Under the pieces are notes generated by a model. The model was not told the DNA's origin. It worked only from the letters and a program-made list of their open reading frames with translations, and did not search any database. A DNA stretch of 64,000 nt from Pyrenopolyporus hunteri (taxonomy: Eukaryota > Ascomycota > Sordariomycetes > Xylariales > Hypoxylaceae), in NCBI GenBank assembly GCA_902806595.1, contig CADCXC010000003.1, positions 3,348,001 through 3,412,000 on the forward strand. The letters run 5' to 3'. This document shows, one piece after another, positions 1 through 12,389 of the stretch. The position numbers and the translations under genes are program-made. Position 1 is the stretch's first letter. Every line of letters begins with the position of its first letter.

Positions 1-761
1 CCTACAGGGCTCTTTACCTTACATGTAGGCAGGTACCTACCTAAATACCTTAAGGGTTAGCGTGCCCCAACCCGACCTCAGTGCCTTGCATACCTGTAGG
101 TACCAACCTAGGTGGTAGGTACCTATATAGAGAGGTACATGGTACCTACCTAGCTTAGGTATAGGCTGGGTATTACCTAGCGTGTACCTTCTAAAGCATC
201 TAACCTGGCGAATCTTCCGGACACAACTTAATTCGCCCGGCGGCGGTTCACTGTTGTTTTCCCGATTCCCTTGACCCCACACGAGCTTTCTTATCAGGGT
301 CTCATCATCGATTAAACTAATCTCTCGTCATCGGCCGGTTCTCAATTGGCATTTTCTCTTTGTTATCGTCGGACACGATTTCATCGCGGGTGGCACCAAT
401 TCCCTCCCCTTCTCCCCCGTCTACAATTCCGCCTCACGACCCCCCAAACGGATAGGATGGTCTCTTGACCATATTCACTGATACCTTATCCATTTATTGA
501 CCCTGGCTAGCGATCCGGTTCATTAATTAGTAGTACGATTCTCTTGACTACTCCAGCCGACGCGAAAGAACCGAGACGACTGAAATAACAACCCGTCCTA
601 AAAGGTGCCGCTAGGTTCCATCCCCGATACATCTCATTTTAGGACAATTCGTTGGCTATCTTTCTAAGATACGCCGTGCCCGCCCGAGCGAGTATCGTAG
701 CTCTCCGAGAGTATCACGTACTTCGACCTATTGACTCCCGAGAGCGCGATTAGCAGTCAGT
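1..761. other. Intergenic / promoter region of MAM3-like gene
   Basis: No gene is supported here. The first 200 bases are dominated by TAGG/CCTA tetranucleotide blocks and their palindromes. The rest is ordinary mixed sequence that should hold the promoter and 5' leader of the MAM3-like gene starting at 762. Confidence 0.6.
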
Positions 762-3016
762 ATGGGCGGCGACGGCATCCTTCGCGCCCGTACAACTGTT
801 ATAAGCATATCCAGAGCCATTTCCCTCTCAGTCGGCCTAGCGTTCGCTGCCCCAACAACCTACCGTCCTCTCGAAAATGCCCCTGAAGAAGCTGATGATG
901 GCGCCCTTTGGGTCCTTTACGTGGCGTCCATTGTTCTTGTGCTCTCTGGCGGGGCGTTTGCCGGCTTGACAATAGCTCTGATGTCAGTATTTCTCTTCCC
1001 AAGGTTTCGGCGGACGTATCTAACCTATTCGAAAAGGGGTCAGGATGAAATCTACCTCCAAGTGATATCCCTCGATCCGGAAGAGCCTCAACGAAAAAAC
1101 GCCAAGCGTGTTCATGATCTTCTGAATAAAGGCAAACATTGGGTCCTAGTAACCTTATTGTTGTCCAACGTCATTGTAAACGAAACCCTACCTGTCGTGC
1201 TGGATAGATGCTTTGGCGGTGGCGTTGCAGCAGTTGTCGGTAGTACTGTTCTGATAGGTGAGGGATCCCTCAAGCCGTCCGTGCGTTCCGGACTCTTGCT
1301 AATTTTCTTTTAATCCGCTGTAGTGATATTCGGTGAGATCCTGCCACAGTCCGTCTGTGTTCGTTATGGGCTCCAAATAGGCGGGTATATGTCTACACCC
1401 GTCCTCCTTATGATGTACCTACTCGCTCCTGTCGCATGGCCTACCGCGAAGCTCCTCGACTGGTTGCTAGGCGAAGACCACGGAACCGTATACAAGAAAA
1501 GCGGCTTGAAAACTCTGGTTACTCTTCATAAATCTCTGGGTGAGGTTGATGAGCGTCTGAACCAGGATGAGGTTACCATCATTAGCGCTGTCCTAGACTT
1601 GAAACGCAAGCCTGTCGAGGAGGTCATGACGCCTATGGAAGACGTCTTTATCATGTCAGAGGACACCGTGTTGGATGAAAAGACTATTGATCAGATTCTC
1701 GATGCGGGTTATTCCCGCATTCCCATCCATCAAACCGGCAATCCGACAAATTTTGTTGGCATGCTCCTGGTCAAGATCCTCATTACGTATGACCCCGAGG
1801 ACGGAAAGAGAGTCAAGGACTTTCCTCTCGCCGCCCTCCCCGAGACACGGCCTGAGACTAGTTGTCTCGATATAATCAATTTCTTTCAGGAAGGTAAATC
1901 TCATATGGTGCTCATTTCGGAGTCGCCCGGTGACGATCATGGTGCTCTGGGTGTCGTAACACTCGAAGACGTGATCGAAGAACTCATCGGAGAGTAAGCA
2001 ACCCCCCCAGAGCTTACCTTTCGCGTTCATCACTCACTGAGGACAATAGGGAAATCATTGACGAGTCGGACGTATACGTTGATGTGCATAAAGCGATTCG
2101 TAGATCTCACCCAGCGCCCAAAGCTCGAGCTTTACGGAAGGAAATTATGGCCAAGGATCTAGAGCTTAGAAACGGTACTCTTATCGACATAGAAGGGGAT
2201 GGGCAAACGCCTCAGGCCAGACGAACAACGTCGGTTAGTAGCAAGACTGATGCGTCCGCTGTTAGTTCCAGCCCAAAAATGACGACGTTTCTAATGCGAA
2301 GACGTTCGGCCGGTCAGGATGGTCAGCTGGTCCATGCTACGATACCGGTTAAGGCTAATCTCGAAGAGATAAGGGACCATCTCAAACATCTCGGCCCATC
2401 CAATCCCGCATCCAACCCGAAGAGCACGCGGGTTTCGGCAGTCAAAATCAAGCCCGCCTCTACATCGGCTTCGAGTGCCCAGCAACGATCAGAGTCGATT
2501 GCGACGGACGATCATGCGGAGGGGCTAGTAACAGTTGTGGACGAGCATACAAGCCTCCTAGGATCGCAGCTTAATGCCAAAGATGGTATCCAGGCCCTAC
2601 AACAGAGCTATACCGAATTTCCTTCTAATACCAATTCCAACCCCCCGCCCGAGATAGTAACCAATTTCGGAGGCGAGGGTTCAGAACGGGTGGCCAAGGG
2701 TACACAAACTAAACTCAGCGCTGTGATGGAAGGGGACACCTCACCGACCCAAGGTTCTACGACGGATAGCCTGGATAGCGCCCATGATGCTATCGGGCGA
2801 CGAAGAGGTCACGTACGCAGCGGCAGCATTACTGAAAACATAGTTGAATCCGGTGGTATCCGCAAGGTTATTCTCGAGGCTAACAACACTTCGGAAGATG
2901 AGGAGCGAGATTCCGCCACACCCGCACCGTTGGATGAGGACGGCGCCTCATCCACTGCCCAGAGCAGCAAGGGAAAAAGAAGAAATCGCCGCAAGAACAG
3001 GAACGGAGGGAAGTAG
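762..3016 (+). CDS. MAM3: CNNM/MAM3-type membrane protein with CBS pair
   Basis: Four exons are inferred: 762-982, 1037-1257, 1324-1993 and 2050-3016. They give a 692-residue protein. An N-terminal hydrophobic stretch is followed by a DUF21/CNNM transmembrane domain (about residues 45-220; GGAFAGLTIALM, then GQDEIYLQVI across the first splice; FGEILPQSV). A CBS pair follows (about 246-385; VMTPMEDV and TLEDVIEELIGEEI). The last 300 residues are low-complexity, Ser-rich and basic at the very end (RRNRRKNR). Yeast Mam3 is a vacuolar membrane protein affecting manganese and other metal homeostasis, and CNNM relatives are linked to Mg transport. Splicing restores exactly the conserved residues at all three junctions. 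The role in this organism is inferred from family only. Confidence 0.93.
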
Positions 3017-3361
3017 AAGCATCATCCTAGAATTATACGGAAAGTATTGGTACTGTTTTGTCGTCCATGGTGATTATAGACCATCATGCATCTGTAGGAC
3101 TCCAGTTAATCAGGGGCAAGGCTCTTTGCAGAGCATTCACTAATTTAGCCTCAGGTCTTTGCAACACGGTACGCTACGGGGTGACCAAAATATGTCTACT
3201 CGAACTTGGTCGGTGCATGAATATAGCAAAATAAAGATAAGGATTTACAAGGCTAAGCTGTAGCCTACTGATGCGTCTCTCCCTATATGCATCGATTCAT
3301 AGTGGGATACCGTTTGTACGTCGTCTAACCCTAGCTACCTACCTAGGTAGGTAGGTAGGTA
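3017..3361. other. Intergenic, 3' flank of MAM3-like gene
   Basis: Holds the likely 3' UTR and a short TAGG/CCTA array at about 3331-3361. That array ends in the TA dinucleotide used as the left target site of the adjacent MITE. No gene seen. Confidence 0.6.
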
Positions 3362-3850
3362 CAGTGAGCTGCAAAAAGAAACGTCAAATAGGATTTTCCA
3401 CACCTATTTACACCTAAATCTTACCAACTTCAAACAATTGTTACGCACGATATTTATATATAAATAATATATAAATTCTTAATATATTATAAATAATTGA
3501 GAAAATATTGCTTTAGTTTTTTTATTTTATTTTTTTCAATTGATGTAGTTATTTTATTTACATTTAAAGAAAAAAATGGCAAAAAAAGCACTTAATTGTT
3601 AAGGAAATGACCTCTTTTACATACAAAACACCACTATCTTCAAAATGTAACCACTTTACCGCATTTTCCTGTCACGTATAAAATTATAAAAAAAAATGTA
3701 AAAAAGCTAAAGTAATATTTTACCATTTATTTATAAATTGGTAAATTTCTATATATTGTTTATATATAAATATTATATGTTGTAAGTGTTTAAACATGAT
3801 GAGTTTAGGTTATAACAGACGTATTTGACGTTTCTTTTTGCGGGCCACTG
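3362..3850. mobile_element. MITE, Tc1/mariner-like, 489 bp
   Basis: The element is bounded by terminal inverted repeats at 3362-3390 and 3822-3850. They match at 26 of 29 positions; the shared core is GCAAAAAGAAACGTCAAATA and both ends begin CAGTG. TA lies immediately outside both ends (3360-3361 and 3851-3852), the target duplication typical of the Tc1/mariner superfamily. The interior is extremely AT-rich compared with its flanks and has no transposase reading frame. It is therefore a non-autonomous element, perhaps further AT-enriched by RIP. It sits inside a GGTA array. Confidence 0.88.
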
Positions 3851-4062
3851 TAGGTAGGTAGGTAGGTATATATCTCGCACTACATGGACGGAGGAAACCC
3901 TACGTTGACAGTGACCGCCCCATTTTGACAAGCACCGAACGGGTATTAGACACAGTTTGGCCGAGTCTCGGTCTAGGTATAAGTGGTCCAGGACTGGTAG
4001 CCGGTAGGCTCCGCCGAAAAAGAACGAAAAGAAAAAAGAAACACATACACACATACACACAC

Positions 4063-4064
<2 letters not shown>

Positions 4065-4154
<90 letters not shown>
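4065..4154 (+). repeat. (GA)n microsatellite, about 90 bp
   Basis: A nearly uninterrupted GA/AG dinucleotide tract with one GGGAGCG interruption, preceded by an ACAC run and followed by GGGA-rich sequence. It lies between the first MITE and the RGT1-like promoter. Confidence 0.95.
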
Positions 4155-4159
<5 letters not shown>

Positions 4160-5261
4160 GAGGGACGGAGGGAGGGAGAGGGAGAGGGAGATGCGTACGT
4201 GGTTTAACACCGGTGATATCCTATCTCTATAGACGTATGTCGTGTATAAGGGCACCGCTTATCGCGTTACCAACCGAAGTTGTAAAGGTTAGTATTCGGT
4301 GCCCTTCCTCCTTGACGGTACTACCGATATCGGGCTCCGTCCCTTTGACGATAGCAAGCCAGCTGCTGCCCATGCCGATGGTACGGCTCTGACAGCATGG
4401 GTAGGTAGAGAAGGTGGCGGTCATGGCGTAGGAAGGAGTGCTGGATTAAACTGTAGGAATCTTGAAAGGGGGCGATGGTCTGAGAGGCGGGTTTGTAAAT
4501 CCGGCGTAAGACTACCGTAGAATCGGGTATTCTACTAGTTGTACAATAGTTAGGTAATGAGAAGAAAAGAAGAGAAAAAGAAATCAACATAGCTCTCTTT
4601 TATGATCTCAATACTGTTGCTACTTACAACTATATAGGTACTAGCCGAGAACCTGGCCATAAACACCGGGAACGTGGAAGCTCAAATCTTTTCAATTGTT
4701 GAGTAGGGCTATTTAAAGGTACCTGAATGCCTGCCTCGACATACACAGGTACACGCACACGTGTGTACCTAGGTACCTAGGGAGCTACCTACCTCTTATT
4801 GGGGCGATGGATGTACCTAGGTAGTACCTACAGAGGTACATGTAGGTAACCACCTACGACTGTTTGTACCCGCGTACCATGTAAATGTATGTACATGTAT
4901 GTACCTACGTCTGGTGCGCATCTAAAATTCAAAATCCCACCGCGTCGCTCGCCGCAAAATTCTTTTTCCAACTCCCTCTCTTCTACCCACGCCGCCACAC
5001 CTGATTTGATCCTTTCAACTCGAAACTTTTTCCCGTCTCCGAGAATTGGCGGGCATTGCCCATCTGAATCGCTGATTGTGCAAGGCTATCTAGCACCGAA
5101 TAAGAAAAAAAAAAAAAAAAGACTAAAAACAAAAACAAAAAAGGTCTGGGTTCATAAAGACACATCGGCTGTTCAGGTTCTTCCTCCTCCGCTTCTGGGC
5201 AAATCCGGAACTCGTCGATCTATTTTCCATCCCCATATATTTATTGGGAAACCTGTTGCAG

Positions 5262-5519
5262 GTATGTCCGATTCGGTTCTTCCAAATATATCTACCCTAT
5301 TTTTTATATATTTTTTTTTCTCGCGTTTCCTTGATCGCATTCCGATATGGCGTTATTATACTCGTCGCGCGCATGTCGGCGTTGCCACTGCTCTAATGGT
5401 TTCGCATGGGCTTGAATGTTCTTCGATTGGACTTATGAAGCGCAAAAATTTCTACTCTAATTTTACGTGGATAGTGTTCGTCGCTATGTATTGTAATTCT
5501 AACGTTCCTCCCGCTGCAG
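5262..5519 (+). other. Possible 5' UTR intron
   Basis: A GTATGT donor at 5262 and a TGCAG acceptor ending at 5519 bracket 258 bases upstream of the regulator ATG at 5764. Leader introns of this size are common for fungal regulatory genes. This is inference from splice signals only; RNA-seq would decide. Confidence 0.35.
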
Positions 5520-5763
5520 GTAACGAAGCAATATAGATCACTGCACTACGCAGCTCCGTCTTCCGCCCGTCGCAAGTGCATCCTCACAATTCACAACGGA
5601 GGACGATAGGCGCCGTGCCTGTTCCGTTGGGGTCGGGTTGGTTTTCGGCTCAGACTTTGTTTCCCGCACAATTGATGCTCCATTGTGCGTAGACTCGTAT
5701 TAAGCTACCGCCTGGCCGTATCATCCCATTAGCCCCTGACTCTTCTAAGCGCAGCTAGTCAAA

Positions 5764-8410
5764 ATGCCCGACATAAATCCCATGCTCGAAGACTCCAAGC
5801 CCGAAGCGCGAGAGGATGCTGCTGAGATACAACAATTTCCGGTGCCCGCTGCCGATGGTCAGGGTGGTATTGAGGCATATGAGCCGAATCCCGAGTCGCA
5901 ACAAACACAACCCGAGGATGTCGAGGCCTCTGCGCCCCATCAACAGGATATCCGCCCGTCTATTACGAATGCCGTAGAGCTGCAACTGGCCGCTCAGTTG
6001 AGCCAAGACCTCAGCCAAGGCATGCCCACCATCCCTCTCGACTCAAACGAAGATTCCGGCCTCCGGAATGTTATGGCCCAGTCTGAATCCCACGAAGCTC
6101 AACTTCAGCAGCACGATGACCAACTGCACCAAGGTCAGATACCGGAACACAACCATATCCATGATCGACACAACGGCCAGCACAATGGCCAGCATAACGG
6201 CCAGCACAATGGCCAGCACGATGATCAATTGGCCCACAACGACCATCAATCCATGGATTCTCACGACCCTTCCCTGGACCATAGCGAGCAGTCCCTCCAG
6301 CAAGATGAGCAATCGCAACACCCATACTTGCCCGAGCAGCACCCACAAGAACATCATCAGACGCACCTAGCACCGCAACAGCCGCATCCACAGCAGCAGC
6401 CCTCTCACATACAGCCACAGAGCACGATGGAGCAATTAGCTCAACATTATGCCGCTCAGGCCTCGGCTATTCCCGATAACATCCCCCCAAGGAAAAGGTC
6501 TAAGGTGTCGCGCGCTTGCGATGAGTGCCGCAGGAAGAAGGTGAAATGCGACGCCGTTTCAGAGAATGGCGAGGAGCCATGTTCCAACTGTCGTCGTTCG
6601 GCAATTCGTTGTCTTTTCAGCCGGATCCCGCAAAAACGCGGCCCGAGCAAGGGATACATCAAGGAGCTAGCGGATCGAATACATCACATCGAGGGTAAGC
6701 TAGCGAGCGAAGGAGGCAATGTGGACAGCCTGAGCGAGCTCCTGAATGGCACTAGGAGGGACTCCGACATCTTCGGCTCGCCCGGACAACCCGAAGAGAA
6801 TGGCCGGAAGAGGCCGTATTCTAGTATTTCCGGCGGTGAATTTGCGACGCCCACTAGTTCGCGCCAGGCAACGTGGAGTTCGGAGCCGCGACCAATTCAG
6901 CCTTATCAAACCCCGTCCGGGAATTTCAGACCGCCTCCGTATTCGGCTAACGGATTGGCACCTCAGCCTTTGGCCAAGCCTGATTTAAGTACGCCGTCTC
7001 GTCCAGCTACCGGTATAGATACGGCGCCGCTTGACCTCAACCATAATGGTGGAGCTCGCGAACTAGATGAGAGCGCTTTCAGCGGCTACCTGAACGTCGT
7101 CCATCCCTGTTTTCCTCTACTTGCGGCAAGCAAGGCGCGTGTCGAGAGCCAATTAGCCCAATGCCCCCCTCTTCTCCGTGATGCCTTTGTAGAGGCTCTC
7201 TACGGTACAATGCAGTCTTTCGTTTCTATTCCCGGACTCTATACCAACGTCGACATCGGCTCCGCCACCCGGATGATAACGGAGTGGGAATCCGACCCAA
7301 CGTCACGCACGACGGTTATGAATCTCGTCCATCTCCAAACGATGATCCTGACGGCCCTAGCAACTGATAACTATGGCCCACCTTCGTTGAAGGGTGAGCA
7401 CGGAGGCCCATCCAAGGCGTCAGTCCTGGGGCGCGCCGTAGGCCTAGCCTACTCGATGAGGCTTCACGTTTCAGGGTTAGAAGCGACCACCGACCCCCCC
7501 CCGGATCCTGATTCGGATGATAATATCGCAATCCGAGCTTGGTGGACACTAATCATGTTGGATCGATGGAACGCCATTGGGACCGCAAGTCCCCTATTCA
7601 TCCCGAACGATAGTGTGGTGATTCTACCTAGCCTACATGCGATTCTTGGTGAGAATGTGTACCATCTTGCGCGTAAGTCCGCCCTGGCATATGCTACTCG
7701 TAGTATGGTTCTAAACTGTGATAGGGATCTCGAACATCTTAGGCCATTTTGCTCCGGTTTCCCTAGCTCCCCCTAGGGTCCTATCACCCGAGTCGGGCGC
7801 TGCGCCAATTCTGAGTTCTTTCTTCAACCTTTCTATGGAGATCTTCCGGGAAGCTCTCCCCCAAAGTATCACTCCGTCTTCACATCCTATTTTGCATATG
7901 GTCTACTGGCATTGTAGATTACTCGCGTACCTCTTCCAAACCAACTCGAAGTCGCTCGATATCCTATGGCCATGCAAGCAGACGGTGGAGCTCTTACTCG
8001 CCAACACACAACTTCTCAGCCCGTTGAATCATCATTTCTTTTGCCTTGCGGCGCTATCGCTAATCGAGCTCGTCAAAGTCGAGCAAACACAGGAGGAGGC
8101 TACGGGCTTATTGAGGCAGCTTCTAGACTCGAACCTTGCGCCGTCAACATGGGATGCGGTTATAAGGGGTCGGATAGCAGAGCACGTTCGACCTCCCACT
8201 GCTCAAACCGGTGCGAATCAAAGTTTACAACACCTTGCCGACCTAGCTACTGCGGCGGAAGCCGACGCTCCCAAGCAGGAGAGGATTGAGGAGCCCCCGT
8301 CGCTCCGAACAAGCGATAATTATAGCGATCTCGGGTTTGACCCCCGAGTATTGACTCGGGGCGGGTATCTAAATGTCCTGGCCGAAGCCCACCAGTCAGC
8401 AATGCGGTAG
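5764..8410 (+). CDS. Zn(II)2Cys6 transcription factor, RGT1-like
   Basis: Two exons, 5764-7672 and 7725-8410, with a 52 bp GTAAGT...TAG intron, give 864 residues. The first 230 residues are Gln/His-rich and include four tandem 12 bp units encoding HNGQ at 6169-6216. The zinc cluster has cysteines at 252, 255, 262, 273, 276 and 283 (RACDECRRKKVKCD) and is followed by KRGPSKGYIKELADRI. That tail is the hallmark of Rgt1-type glucose-responsive repressors. A fungal-specific transcription factor domain lies at about 430-640, and the splice restores a continuous helix at YHLARISNILGHFAP. It is probably a nuclear regulator of hexose transport or carbon use. The exact orthology to yeast RGT1 is inference. 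Confidence 0.9.
6169..6216 (+). repeat. In-frame 12 bp tandem repeat (HNGQ x4)
   Basis: Four 12 bp units (CACAAYGGCCAG, one unit with CATAAC) lie in frame in the RGT1-like gene and encode an HNGQ repeat. Slippage here would change protein length by four residues at a time. Confidence 0.9.
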
Positions 8411-11400
8411 GGTAGCATGGCGCTGGGCCAGTACGGAACTGTAAGTCCGCTATTAATACATGGTTGATAATCATGTTCTCACCGACGCCAGATAAACCAA
8501 ACCCCTCGGAGCCCCCTTCTGCCTGCCTCCTACGATTCCAATTTTAGGATATAACGTAAGGCGTCGTTAGAAAATGATTATTGATTCATAATGACGGCTG
8601 CTCGCGACAGTGCACGTACGCCTATTATTTTAGGAGCGTGGCGAGGTCATCGTTGCGGGTTTTCGTCGATATCGGCCCATCAGCCGGATCGAAATCTCAG
8701 GTCGTACTAAGAGGAGCGCTGTGGATGTGTTTCATGGGGGTGGTTACACCCCGTGTCAATATAGGCGTTGGTCTAAGCTGCAACACGTAGAATAGAGCCC
8801 GCAGCGTCGTTGGCCCCTAGGGAATGGCTATGTACGGCGATGAGATCGGTTTCGGCGCAGTCTGGCCACATGGGACCTGACATGAGGGACCGCGCGGGTT
8901 GTATTAATAATTACTGGCAATGATCACGTTCAATAAACTCCCCTATCACCCGGGATAAACCGCGCAAATTTGTTCCCTAGGCGACCATAAGATGTTTCGA
9001 AATAGGATGTGGTATTTGGCCGCTTCGAAGGGGGAGGATGAGGAAAAATAGAGACTACGAAGCAATCGAGATGGTATGCCGCCAACCGACGTGCTAGGGT
9101 GGCTCACTACTTGCTACCGCAAACCTTGAAGGTACCTTGTCTATGCCGTTAAGGAATTAAGAATGTGATGGTCCCCCATCCCCCCCAATGGCGCGGGAAC
9201 CATTGTATAGAAGTCCTGCTAGCAAAAATAGAAAGGAGAAGGGGGAGCGCAGTAATGACCCATGAATCGGCCCCCTATCGACCAGAGGACCCCTTGAGAA
9301 TAGTCCCAATAAATATCGGGAAGGTTATCCTTGGAACTTCGCGGATTTGGTACGAAACGAGGAGAGAGTTGCATGGAATAACCGCTCCTGCATATCCAAT
9401 GCGCCAATCACATTTTGCTAAATACCCGAAAAGGCAAGTGAACATTCTCCAAGTGTGCATGTAACAAAAAGCTTGGTTCGTTCCTCAACCCGACATCTTA
9501 CGAACTCCTCCTATCCGGCTGCATTATGAGCAACGGAGATCTATTACGTAGGTAGGTACCTTATAGGTACCTATCTCATAATTATACCCGTTCATACTAA
9601 GCTTAGAGATTCTCTGTAGTCTACGGACCAATATACCCAATGTTCAAGTATATCTGTTACAGCAGCCGGGTGCCCCAGATCGTGCCCCTAGACCGGGCCC
9701 AGGGAACGCGGAGACCACCTCTCTCCCTCTGCCGTAGAGCTTAGTAGTTCGTGAAGTTAATTACCGTCACGGTAAGGGCTGCTGCCTAAGTCATTGCACT
9801 CTAGGAGCTTTCGGATGCGGGAAACGTTGCGCTCGGCACTATAAGGCGGAATCCGTGGCTACACTCGGAAGTCCCCAAGGGGAAGCCCGTCACTAGCTTG
9901 TAGAACCTACTCCCTTATGCAACCTATTCCTGAGGCCATTCCGTGTGATGTCTAGAGAACGCGCGCTGGGGTTGTATTTGAGACATCATCAACATGGGGA
10001 TCAAGGCCCGTTGCTACTTGCAACTCACGGCTTCGAGGTAATGTCTTCGGAACGAGACGCCCCCATGGCATGATTAGAGGGACGGGGAACGGCAGTGAGA
10101 TCGTAGAAGATCCTCACCGTGCTGAAAAGTGCGCAATGAGGTCGGTGGCTTGCTGGTCTATACGATATGGTCGCGGAAAGATCGAATCTAGGAGCGCAGA
10201 AGGCTTGGGCAGCTTCTAACAAACCTTCGATATAGTTAGGTAGGTAATTAGCGAAGTGGAGGTTTTGTTTTCGTCCTAGCCTCCGTGTATAATCGAGTCT
10301 CCCCCTTATTCCATTTTGGCGTGACGCCGCCGTGCGGGGATTGGAGAAGAAGAAAATGCCTCTCTCATTAATAGCGGGAAGGGCTAGGTGATCCGTAAGC
10401 ATGAAAGCTTTCAGAGCCCGGGATTCAAGACAAGCGAAGTACTACGAGCTGAGGGAAATCGGGGGATGCTGGATGCCATACGACATATATTACCTGCATC
10501 TTCGTCGGTATGAGGGGGCGACCTTGTTATCGTCTTTGTTTCTCCTTTTGTTAGGCAGATAACCTCTCCTTACTGTACCTGATATGAGTCGGCTTTCGTA
10601 TAGGGCAAGCAAACATTTTATCCCCTATTTGCCTAAAGGTGGTTTCAGGGTCTGTCGATCCATCTCCAACGGCAGCAACCCGAGAGCATTCGAGAGCGAA
10701 TCAACGCCAAGCCAACCCTCCATCACTCAACTGCACACGAATCAGGATGGTACCATGATGTCGTCACTGATGAGACTTTTATTTCTATTTTCTCTCTTGT
10801 CTCCCTCCCCTCCCTTCCTCTCTATTTCCCTTTTTATCGAGACCTTATTTTCTTTTATACATAGATATATGTATATATTCCCCCATATATAAATACGAGT
10901 AGCCCCCTCCCTCCCTAGGCCTTTTTTTTTTTTTTTTCCGTGCATCTCTTGGTTTGTCTTGGGAGCCATGGCGTTCCACCGCGGAGCCCTCTAATCTCGA
11001 GTATCCCCTCTTTCACCGACCAAGGATACAGAGCTCAGGGCGTTGGGGGAACCTCCTTTAGCTGCGTTCTCGGTCGTCCATCTGAAACTACCGATAGAGC
11101 GCCGAGCTCGCGTCGACTTGGCGTCTCCGTATCGCCGCGGAAAACAAAATTTTAAGGACACTTCTTCTTTAAATAGGCAGACGATGACCGTTCAAAATCG
11201 GCGTGACCCGCTCGCCCCATCGGTAGCTCCATCGGTAGCTCCATCGGCACTCGCGACATCGGCTGCAGGAACGCAAAATTTCCTGAGGATCACGGGATCT
11301 TTAACCCCCCCCCCCTGCCCTTCTTAAGTCTTCAGTTTTACCATATACCGCGAACAGCGCGATGCTGCAGCAAGCATGGATTTGTCATCCCGGATCCCTG

Positions 11401-12389
11401 ACCTGGCAAACCTGAGAAAACCCCCATCTCTGCGGAGCCTCTCCGCCGCGACTCTCAGGGGAATAATATGCACGCCCGCGAATTAAATAACAAACTATCA
11501 ATTGATCGACGCATGGAGAGGTGTCCCACGTCATATATATAAAAACAAGTTTGTTATAATAGCAATGGTTGATTCTGACGAATATACCCAAATAGGCAAG
11601 TATATACCGTCCCCGTTACCGAAGAGACGGTACGACGAGAAAACTCATGTGAGATTATCTCACGACGAGCGGCTCTGATTCGCCTTCTCCCCTACCATTC
11701 CCACCCTTCCTCTTTCCTGCCTTTTCTAACCGATATACTAAGAATGCCCTTTTGGGCTACATCTACTTCTAATCTATGTGCAGGAACAAGGCTTTTTTCC
11801 TTCTTCTTCGAAACAGACCGCCTCTCACACTCTCTCAGCCTGTTGAGGGTCTGAGGTCTAGACATTTTGTGAAAGGGTGAAACATATGCTGTTGGAGGTA
11901 ATATGTACGATTGGAAAGGAGTCTCGTGCGTGAGTCGCCCCATATGAGACAGAAAAAGACCAAACAATTCAAGATTGAAGAAACGCGACCAGGAAACGCC
12001 CTCCTGAGAAACCGACATAGCCATAACTCTGCCACCCGAGACAAAATGCCAATTCTCCCTCTCACCAGAGGTTTTCGCAAATCCGCGCCTTATCCGTTGA
12101 TGACGGCCGTGACCGGATTCAACCGAATCAACAGCATGAAGAATGAAAAAAAAAAGAAAAAAAAATGATGAAAGAGCGAGAACTAGATTCCCTTAGGGGT
12201 ATATATCGATGGATGTAACAATGAGCTCAAACTTTTTTTTCATAAAGCGCGTGGTATCGTGATTGAAGCATAGTGCAGCGCGAGAAATCATAACGCTGGA
12301 ACTCCGAATGATCGGGACCTGCCGGATGTACACACTATCATCGGACGTACTCGCCCCGTAGTTATGGAGACGTGCGGTTCGAGTTTAGT
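8411..12389. other. 4 kb intergenic region
   Basis: The 3' ends of the RGT1-like gene (+) and the copper-fist gene (-) converge here. Only short unrelated frames are present. Visible structure is limited to a TAGG/GTACC block near 9548-9572, CT-rich DNA at 10760-10950, a duplicated TCGGTAGCTCCA unit near 11220-11243, and A-runs near 12145. No coding gene, tRNA or rRNA was recognised. Confidence 0.5.

Larger units (their letters stand above)
3851..5763. other. Intergenic / promoter of RGT1-like gene
   Basis: Contains a long GA tract, several TAGG/CCTA arrays (about 4757-4850), an A-rich run near 5104-5140 and the probable 5' leader of the regulator at 5764. The reading frames over the GA tract are simple-repeat artefacts. 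The open frame at 4889-5536 spans homopolymer runs and is better read as leader. Confidence 0.55.

Noticed and set aside
3773..4392. Open frames on both strands across the GA tract (155-160 residues)
   Set aside because: They consist mainly of RE/LS dipeptides from the microsatellite and extend only into the MITE and unique flanks. No domain is present.
4889..5536. 215-residue plus-strand frame upstream of the RGT1-like gene
   Set aside because: It crosses homopolymer runs and contains a likely leader intron. Composition is not protein-like and it is better explained as 5' UTR.
6043..6418. Minus- and plus-strand frames over the Gln/His-rich region of the regulator
   Set aside because: Shadows of a repetitive coding sequence. 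The main frame carries the zinc cluster.
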